Shown one piece after another: positions 42,259 through 52,398 of a stretch of DNA of 64,000 nucleotides. The position numbers and the translations under genes were made by a program. How positions within the stretch are numbered: position 1 is the first letter of the stretch; every line of letters starts with the position of its first letter. Source of the stretch: VRUE01 sp963702705 (GTDB lineage Bacteria > Actinomycetota > Thermoleophilia > Solirubrobacterales > 70-9); NCBI GenBank assembly GCA_963702705.1, contig CAVPDR010000006.1, positions 124,001-188,000 on the forward strand, read 5' to 3'. Under the pieces are notes generated by a model. That model had not been told where the DNA came from. It saw only the letters and a list, made by a program, of their open reading frames with translations, and made no database searches.

Positions 42259-43338
42259 ATGGAATCCACATACCTCGCGGTGATCAAGGTTGTCGGCGCC
42301 GGCGGTGGCGGCACCAATGCCGTCAGTCGTATGGTCGACGCCGGTATTCGTGGCGTCGAGTTCGTCGCCGTCAACACCGATGCGCAGGCGCTGCAGGCGT
42401 GTGACGCCGACATCAAGCTCTCGATCGGCCAGGAGCTGACCCGCGGCCTCGGCGCCGGCGGCAACCCAGAGGTCGGCGCGGGCGCGGCGGCGGAGAGCCG
42501 CGACGAGATCAAGGAGGCGCTGAAGGGCGCCGACATGGTCTTCGTCACCGCCGGCGAGGGTGGCGGCACCGGCACCGGCTCGGCGCCGGTGATCGCCGAG
42601 ATCGCCAAGGAAGAGATCGGCGCGCTGACCGTCGGCGCCGTGACCAAGCCCTTTGAGTTCGAGGGCAAACGGCGGATGCAGCAGGCGCTCGAGGGGATCG
42701 AGAAGCTGCGCAACAACGTCGACACCCTGATCATCGTCCCCAACGAGAAGCTGCTGCAGGCGGTCGAGCGCCGCACCAGCGTGCTCGAGGCCTTCCGCCA
42801 GGCCGACGACATCCTGCGCCAGGGCGTGCAGGGCATCACCGACCTGATCACGATCCCGGGCCTGATCAACCTCGACTTCGCCGACGTGCGTACGATCATG
42901 CGCGACGCCGGCTCCGCCCTGATGGGGGTCGGCTCGGCCTCCGGCGAGGCCCGCGCGCTCGACGCCGCCAAGGCGGCGATCACCTCGCCCCTGATCGAGG
43001 AGTCGATCAAGGGCGCGACCGGGATGCTGCTCAACATCACCGGCCCCGAGGACCTCGGCCTCTTCGAGGTCAACGAGGCAGCGCAGCTGGTCCAGGCCGA
43101 GGCCGACGACAACGCCAACATCATCTTCGGCTCGGTTGTCGACCAGTCGATGAAGGACGAGGTCCGGGTCACCGTGATCGCCACCGGCTTCGAGGGCTTC
43201 GAGTTGCTGGCGCGGTCGCCGCAGCGGGTGCGGCGTCGCTATGAGTCTCGCCCGAGGATTTCCGCGGAGGACACGGACATTCGCAAACTGCGGGTCTCGG
43301 ACGACGACATCGACGTGCCGGGGTTCCTCAAAGAATGA
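42259..43338 (+). CDS. ftsZ: Cell division GTPase FtsZ
   Basis: The tubulin-like GTPase of the Z-ring, 359 residues. The N-terminus IKVVGAGGGGTNAVSRMVDA is followed by EFVAVNTDAQAL, the tubulin signature GEGGGTGTGSAPVIAEIAKE and the T7 synergy-loop region GLINLDFADVRTIM. The C-terminal linker is unusually short (about 20 residues), and the conserved C-terminal peptide DDDIDVPGFLKE is present. I start at the ATG at 42259 (preceded by GAATTCGGGAGA), not the upstream in-frame GTG-type start. No sepF or ftsA follows; the next gene is on the other strand. Confidence 0.97.
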   Translation: MESTYLAVIKVVGAGGGGTNAVSRMVDAGIRGVEFVAVNTDAQALQACDADIKLSIGQELTRGLGAGGNPEVGAGAAAESRDEIKEALKGADMVFVTAGEGGGTGTGSAPVIAEIAKEEIGALTVGAVTKPFEFEGKRRMQQALEGIEKLRNNVDTLIIVPNEKLLQAVERRTSVLEAFRQADDILRQGVQGITDLITIPGLINLDFADVRTIMRDAGSALMGVGSASGEARALDAAKAAITSPLIEESIKGATGMLLNITGPEDLGLFEVNEAAQLVQAEADDNANIIFGSVVDQSMKDEVRVTVIATGFEGFELLARSPQRVRRRYESRPRISAEDTDIRKLRVSDDDIDVPGFLKE

Positions 43339-43414
43339 GTCTGTGGGGCCCAGCACGCGCGATCATGCGTTGAGGACCGAAGAGCGCCTTGGCGTCGCCC
43401 CTCGCCCCTGAGCT

Positions 43415-43888
43415 TCAGAGGTCGAGCTCGTAATAGAGCATTCTCGGGCCGTCGGGGGCGCCTTCGTGGTTCGTGAAGCCGCGGCTCTCGTAGAGGGTTC
43501 TTGCTTCGGTGTCAGTTTCGCCCGTGGTCAGCTCGAAGTGGCTGGCGCCGGACTCGCGGGCGGCGTCGATCGATGCCTCCAGGAGGGCCCGGCCGATGCC
43601 TTTTCTCCGCTGCGCCGGGATGACGTAGAGCTCTTCGAGGTAGGCGTCGCCTGCTTGGGCCCAAAGGGATGGGCGGAGGCGGAAGAGGGCGAAGCCCGTG
43701 GGTGGGTCGCCGGCGAGCAGGGCGACGATCGCCTCTTCGGCGAGTAGTTCGCTGAGGCGCTCGGTGAGGGCTGGGACCCCTGGCGTGTAGTCCTCGTATT
43801 CGGAGTTGAAGTCGTGCAGGAGCTGGGCGATGGTCGCCGCGTCGCCGGCCTCGGCTCGACGGATCGTGTTGTCCGGTGCGTCGCTCAT
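43415..43888 (-). CDS. GNAT-family N-acetyltransferase
   Basis: A 157-residue acetyl-CoA-dependent acyltransferase. The acetyl-CoA loop YVIPAQRRKGIGRALLEASI (Q/R-x-x-G-x-G/A) is clear, followed by ELTTGETDTEARTLYESRGF at the C-terminus. The N-terminal RRAEAGDAATIAQLLHDFNS is a typical GNAT strand-helix start. The ATG at 43888 is preferred over a much longer open frame to 44071, which antisenses gcvT. The substrate is unknown. It is divergent from gcvT (44 bp apart) and convergent with ftsZ. Confidence 0.85.
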   Translation of the reverse strand: MSDAPDNTIRRAEAGDAATIAQLLHDFNSEYEDYTPGVPALTERLSELLAEEAIVALLAGDPPTGFALFRLRPSLWAQAGDAYLEELYVIPAQRRKGIGRALLEASIDAARESGASHFELTTGETDTEARTLYESRGFTNHEGAPDGPRMLYYELDL

Positions 43889-43932
43889 CTCCGCGAACGA
43901 GCTTGCCACAGCTCTGCAATACGCTGCCGCGC

Positions 43933-45015
43933 GTGACTGACGCGGCACTGCGACGCACCCCCCTCTACGAGCGGCACGCCGAGCTCGGCGCCAAGCTCGT
44001 TCCCTTTGCCGGCTGGGAGATGCCCGTTCAGTACGAGGGGATCCGGGAGGAGCACGCCGCCGTGCGGACACATGCGGGGATGTTCGACGTCTCGCACATG
44101 GGCGAGGTCGAGGTCGAGGGGCCGGGCGCGCTCGCCTTCCTGCAGCGGGTGCTCTCCAACGATGTCGCCGCGATCGGGCTCGGCGGGGCCCAGTACTCCT
44201 GCCTCTGCAACGAGGAGGGCGGCGTGCTCGACGACCTCTTCACCTACCGGCTCGGCGGCGATCGCTACCTGATCGTCACCAACTCGGCCAACCACGAGGC
44301 GGATCTGGCTTGGCTGGGGCAGTGGAGCCGCAGCTTCGACGTCAGCGTCCGCGACGTGGCGGACCGCTACGCGATGCTGGCCGTGCAGGGCCCGCACGCC
44401 CGCGGCATCGTCTCGCGCGCGCTGGGGCTGGAGTTGCCGCCGCGGATGCGGGTGGCGCGCGGGCGGATCGGCGAGCGGCCCGCTTTGATCTGCGGCACCG
44501 GCTACACCGGCGAGGACGGGGTCGAGCTGCTGATCGACCCCGAGGTGGCGCCGCCGATCTGGGTCGAGCTGCTCGACGCCGGCGTTGTCCCCTGTGGCCT
44601 CGGCGCCCGCGACACGCTGCGGCTCGAGGTCTGCTTCCACCTTCACGGCAACGACCTGACGCCCGAGCGCAACCCGATCGAGGCCGGTCTCGGCTGGTGC
44701 TGCAGGGAGGAGACGGGGTTCATCGGCGCCGACGCGATCGCACAGGTCCGTCGCGACGGTCCCGCCGAGAAGCTCGCCCCGTTCAAGATCGAGGGCGCCG
44801 GCATCCCGCGCCAGGGCAATCCGGTGCTCTTCGGCGGCGAGGAGGCCGGGGTTGTCACCTCCGGCACCTTCTCGCCCTCGCTCGAGCTCGGCATCGGCAT
44901 GGCCTACGTTCGCGCCGATCTCGCCGAGCCCGGCACGGCGGTCGAGATCGACGTGCGCGGCAAGCATCGTCCCGCCCGGATAGCTTCCAAGCCCCTCTAC
45001 CAGCCGAAAGGATGA
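43933..45015 (+). CDS. gcvT: Glycine cleavage system T protein (aminomethyltransferase)
   Basis: A 360-residue protein that transfers the methylene group from the H-protein aminomethyl-lipoyl arm to tetrahydrofolate, releasing ammonia. LVPFAGWEMPVQYEGIREEH near the N-terminus, MFDVSHMGEVEVEGPGALAF and the folate site around DRYAMLAVQGPHA are typical. ICGTGYTGEDGVELLI and RDTLRLEVCFHLHGNDL follow. The start is the GTG at 43933. It is the first gene of gcvT-H-PA-PB and overlaps gcvH by four bases. Confidence 0.95.
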   Translation: MTDAALRRTPLYERHAELGAKLVPFAGWEMPVQYEGIREEHAAVRTHAGMFDVSHMGEVEVEGPGALAFLQRVLSNDVAAIGLGGAQYSCLCNEEGGVLDDLFTYRLGGDRYLIVTNSANHEADLAWLGQWSRSFDVSVRDVADRYAMLAVQGPHARGIVSRALGLELPPRMRVARGRIGERPALICGTGYTGEDGVELLIDPEVAPPIWVELLDAGVVPCGLGARDTLRLEVCFHLHGNDLTPERNPIEAGLGWCCREETGFIGADAIAQVRRDGPAEKLAPFKIEGAGIPRQGNPVLFGGEEAGVVTSGTFSPSLELGIGMAYVRADLAEPGTAVEIDVRGKHRPARIASKPLYQPKG

Positions 45016-45413
45016 CCTTGTCCGACGCGCACTACCCCGATGAGCTGCTCTACCACGACCAGCATGACTGGGCCCGGCTCGAGGGCGACGAGCACGCGGT
45101 CTTCGGGATCACCTGGTACGCGCAGGACAGCCTCGGTGAGGTCGTCTTCTACGACCCGCCCGAGGTCGGCGCGACGATCTCCAAAGACGCCGCCTACGCC
45201 GAGGTCGAGTCGGTCAAGGCGGTCTCCGACGTGATCGCGCCGATGTCGGGCGAGATCGTCGAGGTCAACGACGCGCTCGAGGACACGCCGGAGAAGATCA
45301 ACGAGGACCCCTACGGCGAGGGCTGGCTGGTCAAGGTCAGGCTGACCCAGCCCGAGGAGCGCGGGGCGCTGCTCGGCCCCGAGGAATACCGCAAGATGCT
45401 GGAAAAGGCCTGA
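45012..45413 (+). CDS. gcvH: Glycine cleavage system H protein
   Basis: A 133-residue lipoyl carrier. The lipoylated lysine lies in YAEVESVKAVSDVIAPMSGE, the conserved E-S-V-K-A motif. The N-terminal HDWARLEGDEHAVFGITWYA and C-terminal INEDPYGEGWLVKVRLTQPE are family blocks. It shuttles the aminomethyl group between P, T and L proteins. The ATG at 45012 overlaps the gcvT stop (ATGA). The lipoamide dehydrogenase (L protein) is not in the window. Confidence 0.96.
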   Translation: MTLSDAHYPDELLYHDQHDWARLEGDEHAVFGITWYAQDSLGEVVFYDPPEVGATISKDAAYAEVESVKAVSDVIAPMSGEIVEVNDALEDTPEKINEDPYGEGWLVKVRLTQPEERGALLGPEEYRKMLEKA

Positions 45414-45449
45414 GAAGGCCCGGCCTCCCGCTTCCGTAGCCTTCAGCGC

Positions 45450-46852
<1,403 letters not shown>

Positions 46853-46856
<4 letters not shown>

Positions 46857-48373
46857 CGATCTCCGAGGCGCCGATGCAGCGCGAACGGGCGACGACGATC
46901 TACGAGAAGTCGAAGAGCGGACGGCGCGCCGCGGTGCTTCCGGCCGCCGAAGTGCCGGAGCGTCCGCTCGCGGAGTTGATCCCGAGTGCCCTTCTGCGCG
47001 CCGAGCCGCCGCGCCTGCCCGAGGTCGCCGAGCCGGAGATCGTCCGCCACTACAACCGGCTCTCGCGCCGCAACTTCGACCTCGACAGCGGCTTCTACCC
47101 GCTCGGCTCCTGCACGATGAAGCACAACCCCCGGCTCAACGAGCGCGTCGCGGCGCTGCCAGGCCACGCCCGCCTGCACCCGGCGCAGGACCCGAGGCGC
47201 GCTCAGGGTGCGCTGGAGCTGATGTGGCTGCTGCAGGAGTCGCTGAGTGAGATCTGTGGCCTTCCCCACGTCAGCCTGCAGCCTTCGGCCGGTTCCCATG
47301 GCGAGCTCGCCGGCCTGTTGCTGACCCGCGCCTTCCACGCCGATCGCGGCGAAGAGCGGACCAAGGTGCTGGCGCCCGACACCTCGCACGGCACCAACCC
47401 GGCCTCGGTGACGATGGCCGGCTACGAGGCGGTCAAGGTCGCGACCAACGAGCGCGGCGGGGTCGAGATGGACGACCTGCGGGCGAAGATCGGCGAGGGC
47501 CCCGATCAGGTCGCCTGCCTGATGCTGACCAACCCCAACACGCTTGGCCTCTTCGACGAGAACATCGCCGAGATCGCGGCGCTGATCCACGAGGCGGGGG
47601 GGACGCTCTACTACGACGGCGCCAACCTCAACGCGGTGATGGGGCACTCGCGCCCCGGCGACATGGGCTTCGACATCGTCCACCTCAACCTGCACAAGTC
47701 CTTCAGTCAGCCGCACGGCGGCGGCGGCCCCGGGGCCGGGCCGATCGCGGTCTCCGAGCGGATCGAGCCCTTCCTGCCGCGGCCGCAGGTGGTGCGCCAT
47801 GAGGGCGACAACGGCGATCGCCCCAGCTTCGACCTCGACCTCGACCGGCCCAAGTCGATCGGCCGCCTGCGCGGCTTCCAGGGCAACTTCGGCGTCTTCG
47901 TCCGCTCCTACGCCTACATCCTCAGCCTCGGCGCCGACGGCCTCGCCGAGGCCTCCGAGACAGCGGTGCTGAACGCCAACTACCTGGTGGCGCGCCTGGC
48001 CGAGGGGCGGTCCAGGAAATATCTTCCGCTGAACTTCGACCGCCACTGCATGCACGAGTTCGTCCTCTCCGGCAAGCCGATGAAGCGGGAGCTGGGCCTC
48101 GCCACGCTGGACCTGGCCAAGCGCCTGCTCGACTTCGGCTTCCACCCGCCGACCGTTTACTTTCCGCTGCTGGTCGAGGAGGCGCTGATGGTCGAGCCGA
48201 CCGAGACCGAGACCAAGGAGAGCCTCGACGCCTTCGCCGAGGCGATCGAGCGGATCCTGGTAGAGGCCGAGGACGACCCCGAGGTCGCCAAGAGCGCCCC
48301 GTACACGACCCCGGTCCGGCGCCTCGATGAGGTCAAGGCGACCCGCAAGCCGGTCGTGCGACAGCCGCTTTAG
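46853..48373 (+). CDS. gcvPB: Glycine dehydrogenase (decarboxylating) subunit 2
   Basis: The PLP-binding subunit (506 residues). FYPLGSCTMKHNPRLNERVA near residue 85, SLQPSAGSHGELAGLLLTRA, and the Schiff-base lysine in VHLNLHKSFSQPHGGGGPGA are the key motifs. VLAPDTSHGTNPASVTMAGY and YYDGANLNAVMGHSRPGDMG lie in the PLP domain. It has the usual length. The operon order T-H-PA-PB with overlaps implies co-translation. No glycine riboswitch is visible upstream of gcvT in the 44-bp gap. Confidence 0.96.
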
Positions 48374-48378
48374 AAGAA

Positions 48379-49008
48379 ATGACGCAGCCGCCGGACCGCC
48401 ACTCTCCACTGGAAGCGAGGGTGGCAACGCCCGCCGAGATCCCCGCCGCGGTCGACGTTCTGGCGCGGGCGTTCTACGCCGATCCGGTTTGGAGCTGGGC
48501 GTTCCCGGACCCCGAGCGGCGGCTCGGACAACACCGGGCCGTCTGGGGGCTGGTGGCGAAGGCGGCTCTCAGCTACGAATCGGCCTGGCTCACCGGGGAT
48601 TGCGCGGCGGTGGCGCTCTGGATCCCGCCTGGGAAGCCGGAGCTGCGGCCGGTCGATGATGAGCGCCTGGAGAGCTTCTTGACGGAGCTGCTCGGGGATG
48701 GAGCGACCAGGGTGATGGAGACCTTCGAGCGCTTCGAGGCCGCCCATCCCTCGATCGAACCTCACTACTACCTCAGCCTCCTGGGGACCGATCCGGACCA
48801 GCGCGGCCGCGGCCTCGGGATCGGGTTGCTGGCCGCGACGCTGGAGCGGATCGACGCCGAGGGCGTCCCGGCGTTCCTCGAGTCATCCAACCCCGTCAAC
48901 TCTCCACGATACGAAGAGCTGGGCTTCGCCGTCTGCGGCGAGTTCGACCTGCCCGCTGGCGGGCCGAGCGTCACCCAGATGTGGCGCGAGCCTGTCGGGG
49001 CGGCCTGA
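48379..49008 (+). CDS. GNAT-family N-acetyltransferase
   Basis: A 209-residue acetyltransferase. The acetyl-CoA loop LLGTDPDQRGRGLGIGLLAA and the C-terminal FLESSNPVNSPRYEELGFAV are clear GNAT features. VDVLARAFYADPVWSWAFPD and YESAWLTGDCAAVALWIPPG resemble the N-terminal half of a common actinobacterial acetyltransferase family. The substrate is unknown. It starts 5 bp after gcvPB and may be read through from that operon. A weak 7-bp inverted repeat (GTGGCGC/GCGCCAC, 48981-49016) spans its stop before the convergent ligD-like gene. Confidence 0.85.
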   Translation: MTQPPDRHSPLEARVATPAEIPAAVDVLARAFYADPVWSWAFPDPERRLGQHRAVWGLVAKAALSYESAWLTGDCAAVALWIPPGKPELRPVDDERLESFLTELLGDGATRVMETFERFEAAHPSIEPHYYLSLLGTDPDQRGRGLGIGLLAATLERIDAEGVPAFLESSNPVNSPRYEELGFAVCGEFDLPAGGPSVTQMWREPVGAA

Positions 49009-49020
49009 GGCGCCACCCGG

Positions 49021-49950
49021 CTAGAGCTCCGGCAGTGCCTGCTTCAGCTTCAGCACCGGCTCGAAGAGGTCGCCGTCTTTCTCGATCCGCTTCAGCACGT
49101 CGCCGGCCGCGAAGACGAGCGAGTCCGCGTCCTCTTTGCTGACCGCTCGCTCGACCTCCTCCCAGCTGACCGGAGTCGAGACCGTCGGCTGTTCGCGAGC
49201 TCGCAGCGAGTAGACGGCGATCGTCGTCTTGCGCCGGTGGTTCTGGGACCAGTCGACGAAGACCTTGCCTTTGCGTTCGACCTTCTTCATTTTCGAGACG
49301 ACGAGGTCGGGGGTCTGCTTTTCGAGCAGCTGGGCGATCGCCCGGGCCAGGGGTTTGGTCCCGCCGCCGTTGTCGTCCCCCTCGTAGGTGACTTCGTCGT
49401 CGTTCAGCGGCGCGTAGACCTGCAGGCCCTTCGAGCCCGATGTCTTCGGGAAGCACTCGAGGCCGAAGTGGGCGAAGAGCTCGCGCAGGCGCAGCGCCAC
49501 CCGGCAGCAGGCGAGGATTTCGGCCGGCGGGCCGGGATCGAGGTCGAAGGCGAGCACGGTGGGGCGGTCGTGCTCGGGTGCCAGCGAGAGCGACGGATGC
49601 AGCTCGATCGCAGCCAGCTGCGCCATCCAGACCAGGGTCGGCAGGTCTTCGCAGACGCAGAAGTCGATCGTGCCCGTGCTCGCCGGGACCGGCGTCGTCT
49701 GCACCCACTCGGGACGGTGCTTGGGGCAGCGCTTCTCGAAGAAGGCGGCGTCGGTGTCGTCGACGCCTTCGGGGAAGCGACGCAGGGTCACCGCCCGCCC
49801 GGCCAGGTGGGGGACCATCGCCGGCGCCACCTTGGCGTAGTAGTCGACAACCTCGCCCTTGGTGAAGCCGGCCTTGGGGTAGAGGACCTTGTCGAGATTG
49901 GTGAGCTTCAGCTCACGACCATCGACCTCGACCTGGCTGTCAGCGGTCAC
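49021..49950 (-). CDS. ligD: LigD polymerase-domain protein (NHEJ primase/polymerase)
   Basis: A 309-residue stand-alone polymerase domain of the LigD/AEP type used in bacterial end joining. LTNLDKVLYPKAGFTKGEVV opens the domain. VLAFDLDPGPPAEILACCRV carries the catalytic Asp pair (D-x-D), TSGSKGLQVYAPL the nucleotide-binding S-G-x-K-G-x-H/Q-like motif, and VFVDWSQNHRRKTTIAVYSL the third catalytic Asp. No ligase or nuclease domain is attached or adjacent. It fills gaps and adds ribonucleotides at ends held by Ku. The GTG start directly follows the ku TAA with no spacing. Confidence 0.9.
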   Translation of the reverse strand: MTADSQVEVDGRELKLTNLDKVLYPKAGFTKGEVVDYYAKVAPAMVPHLAGRAVTLRRFPEGVDDTDAAFFEKRCPKHRPEWVQTTPVPASTGTIDFCVCEDLPTLVWMAQLAAIELHPSLSLAPEHDRPTVLAFDLDPGPPAEILACCRVALRLRELFAHFGLECFPKTSGSKGLQVYAPLNDDEVTYEGDDNGGGTKPLARAIAQLLEKQTPDLVVSKMKKVERKGKVFVDWSQNHRRKTTIAVYSLRAREQPTVSTPVSWEEVERAVSKEDADSLVFAAGDVLKRIEKDGDLFEPVLKLKQALPEL

Positions 49951-50829
49951 TTAGGAAGACTTGGTGGTCGAGGCGGAGCGTTTTTTCGCTGCGGCTTTCT
50001 TGGCTTTTGGCTTGCTCTTCTTCGCGGCCTTGCCCTCGCGCTTGCCCTGCACGGCGGCGATGCTCTCCTCCAGCGCCGCCATCAGGTCGGGAGCCTTGGT
50101 CGCCTCGCGCTCCTCGCCTTCGGACGCGACGACCACCTCCTCGCCCGCCGCCTTGCGTTCGATCATCGCCAGCAGCTCCTCGCGGTACTCGTCGCGGTAA
50201 GCGCTGGGGTCGAAGCTGCTGGTCAGCGAGTCGATCAGCTGCTTGGCCATCTGCACCTCGCGCTTGGGCACCTTCGGCGCCTCGGAAGGCAGCACGTCGT
50301 CGAGCTCCGAGGGCGGCACGACCTCGTCGGCGAAGCGCATCGTGGTCAGGGTCAGCACGCCGTCGCCGGGACGGATCGCCGCCAGGTGCTCCTTGTTACG
50401 GAAGACGAAGCGGGCGATCGCAATCTTGCCCGAGGCCTCCATCGCCTGCGCCAGCAGCGAGTAGGCACGCTCGGCGCCGGCGGCGGGCCCGAGGTAGTAC
50501 GGGCTGTCGAAGTAGATCGGGTCGATCTCGTCGAGGTCGACGAAGTCCTGGACCTCGATCGCGCGCGTCTTCTGCGGGTCCAGCGAGGCGAGCTCGTCCT
50601 TGGTGATCGGCACGTAGCGGTCTTTGGAGATCTCGAAGGCCTTGATGATCTTCTCGTAGGGGACCTCTTCATCGGTTCCTTCGGCGACGCGACGGTGGCG
50701 GATGCGGGCGTTGTCTGACTCGCGGATCTCGCGCAGCGAGATGCCGCGGCGGGCCACCGCGCTGTAGAGCTTGACGGGCACGTTGAGGAGCCCGAAGCTG
50801 ATCGAGCCGCTCCAGATCGCTCTAGCCAT
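49951..50829 (-). CDS. ku: Ku protein, DNA end-binding factor of NHEJ
   Basis: A homodimeric ring protein that binds double-strand ends. MARAIWSGSISFGLLNVPVK is the standard N-terminus, GISLREIRESDNARIRHRRV and EVPYEKIIKAFEISKDRYVP follow, and IYFDSPYYLGPAAGAERAYS and GKIAIARFVFRNKEHLAAIR are bridge-region blocks. A C-terminal Lys/Ala-rich tail (about residues 255-292, KAAKKSKPKAKKAAAKKR) is an extension of the DNA-sliding type seen in actinobacterial Ku. I prefer the ATG at 50829 (AGGTG six bases upstream) over 50835. It is the first gene of a ku-ligD pair. Confidence 0.94.
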   Translation of the reverse strand: MARAIWSGSISFGLLNVPVKLYSAVARRGISLREIRESDNARIRHRRVAEGTDEEVPYEKIIKAFEISKDRYVPITKDELASLDPQKTRAIEVQDFVDLDEIDPIYFDSPYYLGPAAGAERAYSLLAQAMEASGKIAIARFVFRNKEHLAAIRPGDGVLTLTTMRFADEVVPPSELDDVLPSEAPKVPKREVQMAKQLIDSLTSSFDPSAYRDEYREELLAMIERKAAGEEVVVASEGEEREATKAPDLMAALEESIAAVQGKREGKAAKKSKPKAKKAAAKKRSASTTKSS

Positions 50830-51050
50830 CGGCATTCACCTACCCGATTGTTCCAGTCCCGCCATGCGCCCGCCCGGGGCCTGGGCTCAGCGGGAGGCTT
50901 CTTGCGTCCGCCTGCTCGCAGCAAGGCCTGCCGCGATCGCCAACACGGCCGTGCCGAAGGAGAGTCCAGGATGGAGCGGCCCTCGCGCAGTTATGTCGCC
51001 TGGACGGGTGTCCGCTCAACGTGGTCCCACATAGTGCCGATAGGGGCGAT

Positions 51051-51350
51051 GTGAATCGGGCCGAAATCGGGCAGAAAGATCGACGGGTCGAACGGGTGCA
51101 GTTCGAAACCGACCGGCAGCGGATCGTCGGCGATGTGACGCTGCCGCCGGAGGGCTACCAGAGCCGCTTCTCGGACTCGCTCAACCGCCCGGACGTCACC
51201 TTCATTCCCTTGGTCAACGCGGAAATCTCCTCGCTGATGGGAGGCGATGTCGAACAGAAGCCATTCGTCGTCCTCTGCAAGACCCATGTCCGGATTGCCT
51301 TTCCGCTCGCTCCGGGAAGCAGCAGCGAGACCGGCCCCGGCCTGCGCTAG
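51051..51350 (+). CDS. Small conserved protein, DUF6812-like
   Basis: A 99-residue protein. RRVERVQFETDRQRIVGDVT and LPPEGYQSRFSDSLNRPDVT, followed by FIPLVNAEISSLMGGDV, show the pattern 'h-x-T-x-x-x-h-x-G-x-h-x-L-P ... R-h-S-D-x-L-N ... F-h-x-L-x-x-A', which I associate with the small DUF6812-type proteins. That match is from memory and unverified. The final VLCKTHVRIAFPLAP may be an interaction strand. The start is the GTG at 51051 with TAGGGGCGAT upstream. Its stop overlaps the convergent small membrane gene by four bases. Confidence 0.55.
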   Translation: MNRAEIGQKDRRVERVQFETDRQRIVGDVTLPPEGYQSRFSDSLNRPDVTFIPLVNAEISSLMGGDVEQKPFVVLCKTHVRIAFPLAPGSSSETGPGLR

Positions 51351-51571
51351 GCGCGCGCGAGCCGCTCGCGGCGACCGCGGGCGTAGGAGCCGAGGTCGAA
51401 GACGAAGGCGAGGATGACGATGAACCACTCGAAGCCCCTGACTCCGTTCGAGCCGGTGCTCCACATCACCGCGTAGGCGAGCGTCGTCCAGGGCAGCAGG
51501 AAGAAGCCGAGGAACGGCACGAACCAGCTCTCGAAGGCGCGGCTGAGCAGGTCGCTGAAGAGGAACAGCAC
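51347..51571 (-). CDS. Small membrane protein, two or three TM helices
   Basis: A 74-residue hydrophobic protein: SWFVPFLGFFLLPWTTLAYA and GFEWFIVILAFVFDLGSYAR are membrane helices, ending in a basic tail (RGRRERLARA). The frame stays open and hydrophobic upstream to 51636 (QIGCFVALFALISPRLALFV), suggesting another TM helix, but no standard start is seen there; the only usable start is the GTG at 51571. Either an unusual start or a one-base error upstream is possible. I know the 'L-P-x-T-T-L-x-Y' core from unnamed actinobacterial membrane proteins. Confidence 0.6.
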   Translation of the reverse strand: MLFLFSDLLSRAFESWFVPFLGFFLLPWTTLAYAVMWSTGSNGVRGFEWFIVILAFVFDLGSYARGRRERLARA

Positions 51572-51647
51572 GAAGAGTGCCAGGCGAGGCGAGATCAGGG
51601 CGAAGAGGGCGACGAAGCAGCCGATCTGGGCAAGCTACCCTGTTTGA

Positions 51648-52298
51648 GTGCTCGGATTCAAGAAGCCCCAGATGCCTTCAGCCGGAGACGCGCTGCCCGG
51701 CCGCAGCGAGCCGGCCTTCGAGCTGCCCGAGCGCCACGCGGTCCTCGACGCGCCGCTGCGGCCGCCCTTCCCTGACGGGATCGAGGTCGCCTACTTCGCG
51801 CTCGGCTGCTTCTGGGGCGCGGAGCGGCTCTTCTGGGGGATCGACGGCGTCTACACGACGACGGTCGGCTACATGGGCGGGATGACGCCGAACCCGACCT
51901 ACGAGGAGGTCTGTTCCGGTAAGACCGGCCACGCCGAGGCCGTCCTGGTCGCCTTCGACCCGGCCAAGGTCTCCTACGCCGACCTGCTCAAGGTCTTCTT
52001 CGAGGAGCACGACCCGACCCAGGGGATGCGTCAGGGCAACGATGTCGGCACCCAGTACCGCTCGGGCATCTACTTCACGAACGACGCGCAGAAGGCGATG
52101 GCGGAGATGGCTAAGCGCGCCTACGACGAGGACCTGCGCACCGCCGGTCACGAGCCGGTGACGACCGAGATCGAGCCCGCCGGACCCTTCTACTACGCCG
52201 AGGACTACCACCAGCAGTACCTGCACAAGGTGCCGAACGGCTACTGCGGCCTCGCCGGTACCGGGGTCAGCTGCCGGATTCCGGCCGCCGCCCCCTAG
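51648..52298 (+). CDS. msrA: Peptide methionine (S)-S-oxide reductase MsrA
   Basis: A 216-residue repair enzyme reducing methionine-S-sulfoxide in proteins. The catalytic motif ALGCFWGAERLFWGIDGVYT (G-C-F-W-G) lies at about residue 52. VGYMGGMTPNPTYEEVCSGK, GHAEAVLVAFDP, FFEEHDPTQGMRQGNDVGTQ and YRSGIYF are standard. The C-terminal YYAEDYHQQYLHKVPNGYCG contains the likely resolving Cys. An N-terminal extension of about 45 residues (GDALPGRSEPAFELPERHAV) is typical of the longer MsrA forms. The start is the GTG at 51648. Confidence 0.95.
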   Translation: MLGFKKPQMPSAGDALPGRSEPAFELPERHAVLDAPLRPPFPDGIEVAYFALGCFWGAERLFWGIDGVYTTTVGYMGGMTPNPTYEEVCSGKTGHAEAVLVAFDPAKVSYADLLKVFFEEHDPTQGMRQGNDVGTQYRSGIYFTNDAQKAMAEMAKRAYDEDLRTAGHEPVTTEIEPAGPFYYAEDYHQQYLHKVPNGYCGLAGTGVSCRIPAAAP

Positions 52299-52308
52299 CC
52301 CCGGCGAG

Positions 52309-52355
52309 GGGTGCAACGCAAAAGCCTTCTATCTCCTGTACTTCGCGTTGCACCC
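52309..52355. repeat. 11-bp hairpin between msrA and the glycosyltransferase-like gene
   Basis: Arms GGGTGCAACGC (52309-52319) and GCGTTGCACCC (52345-52355) with a 25-nt loop. It lies 11 bp after the msrA stop and is probably a terminator or another member of the intergenic palindrome population. Confidence 0.6.
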
Positions 52356-52398
52356 GGAGGGGTCGCGCGCCCGGCGCGGCGAATAGCATCCCGCGCCG

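Noticed and set aside
50887..51020. Possible minus-strand C-terminal fragment with one TM helix (LHPGLSFGTAVLAIAAGLAA) upstream of ku
   Set aside because: No start codon in frame after the upstream stop; about 35 residues only. It may be a gene remnant but cannot be supported.
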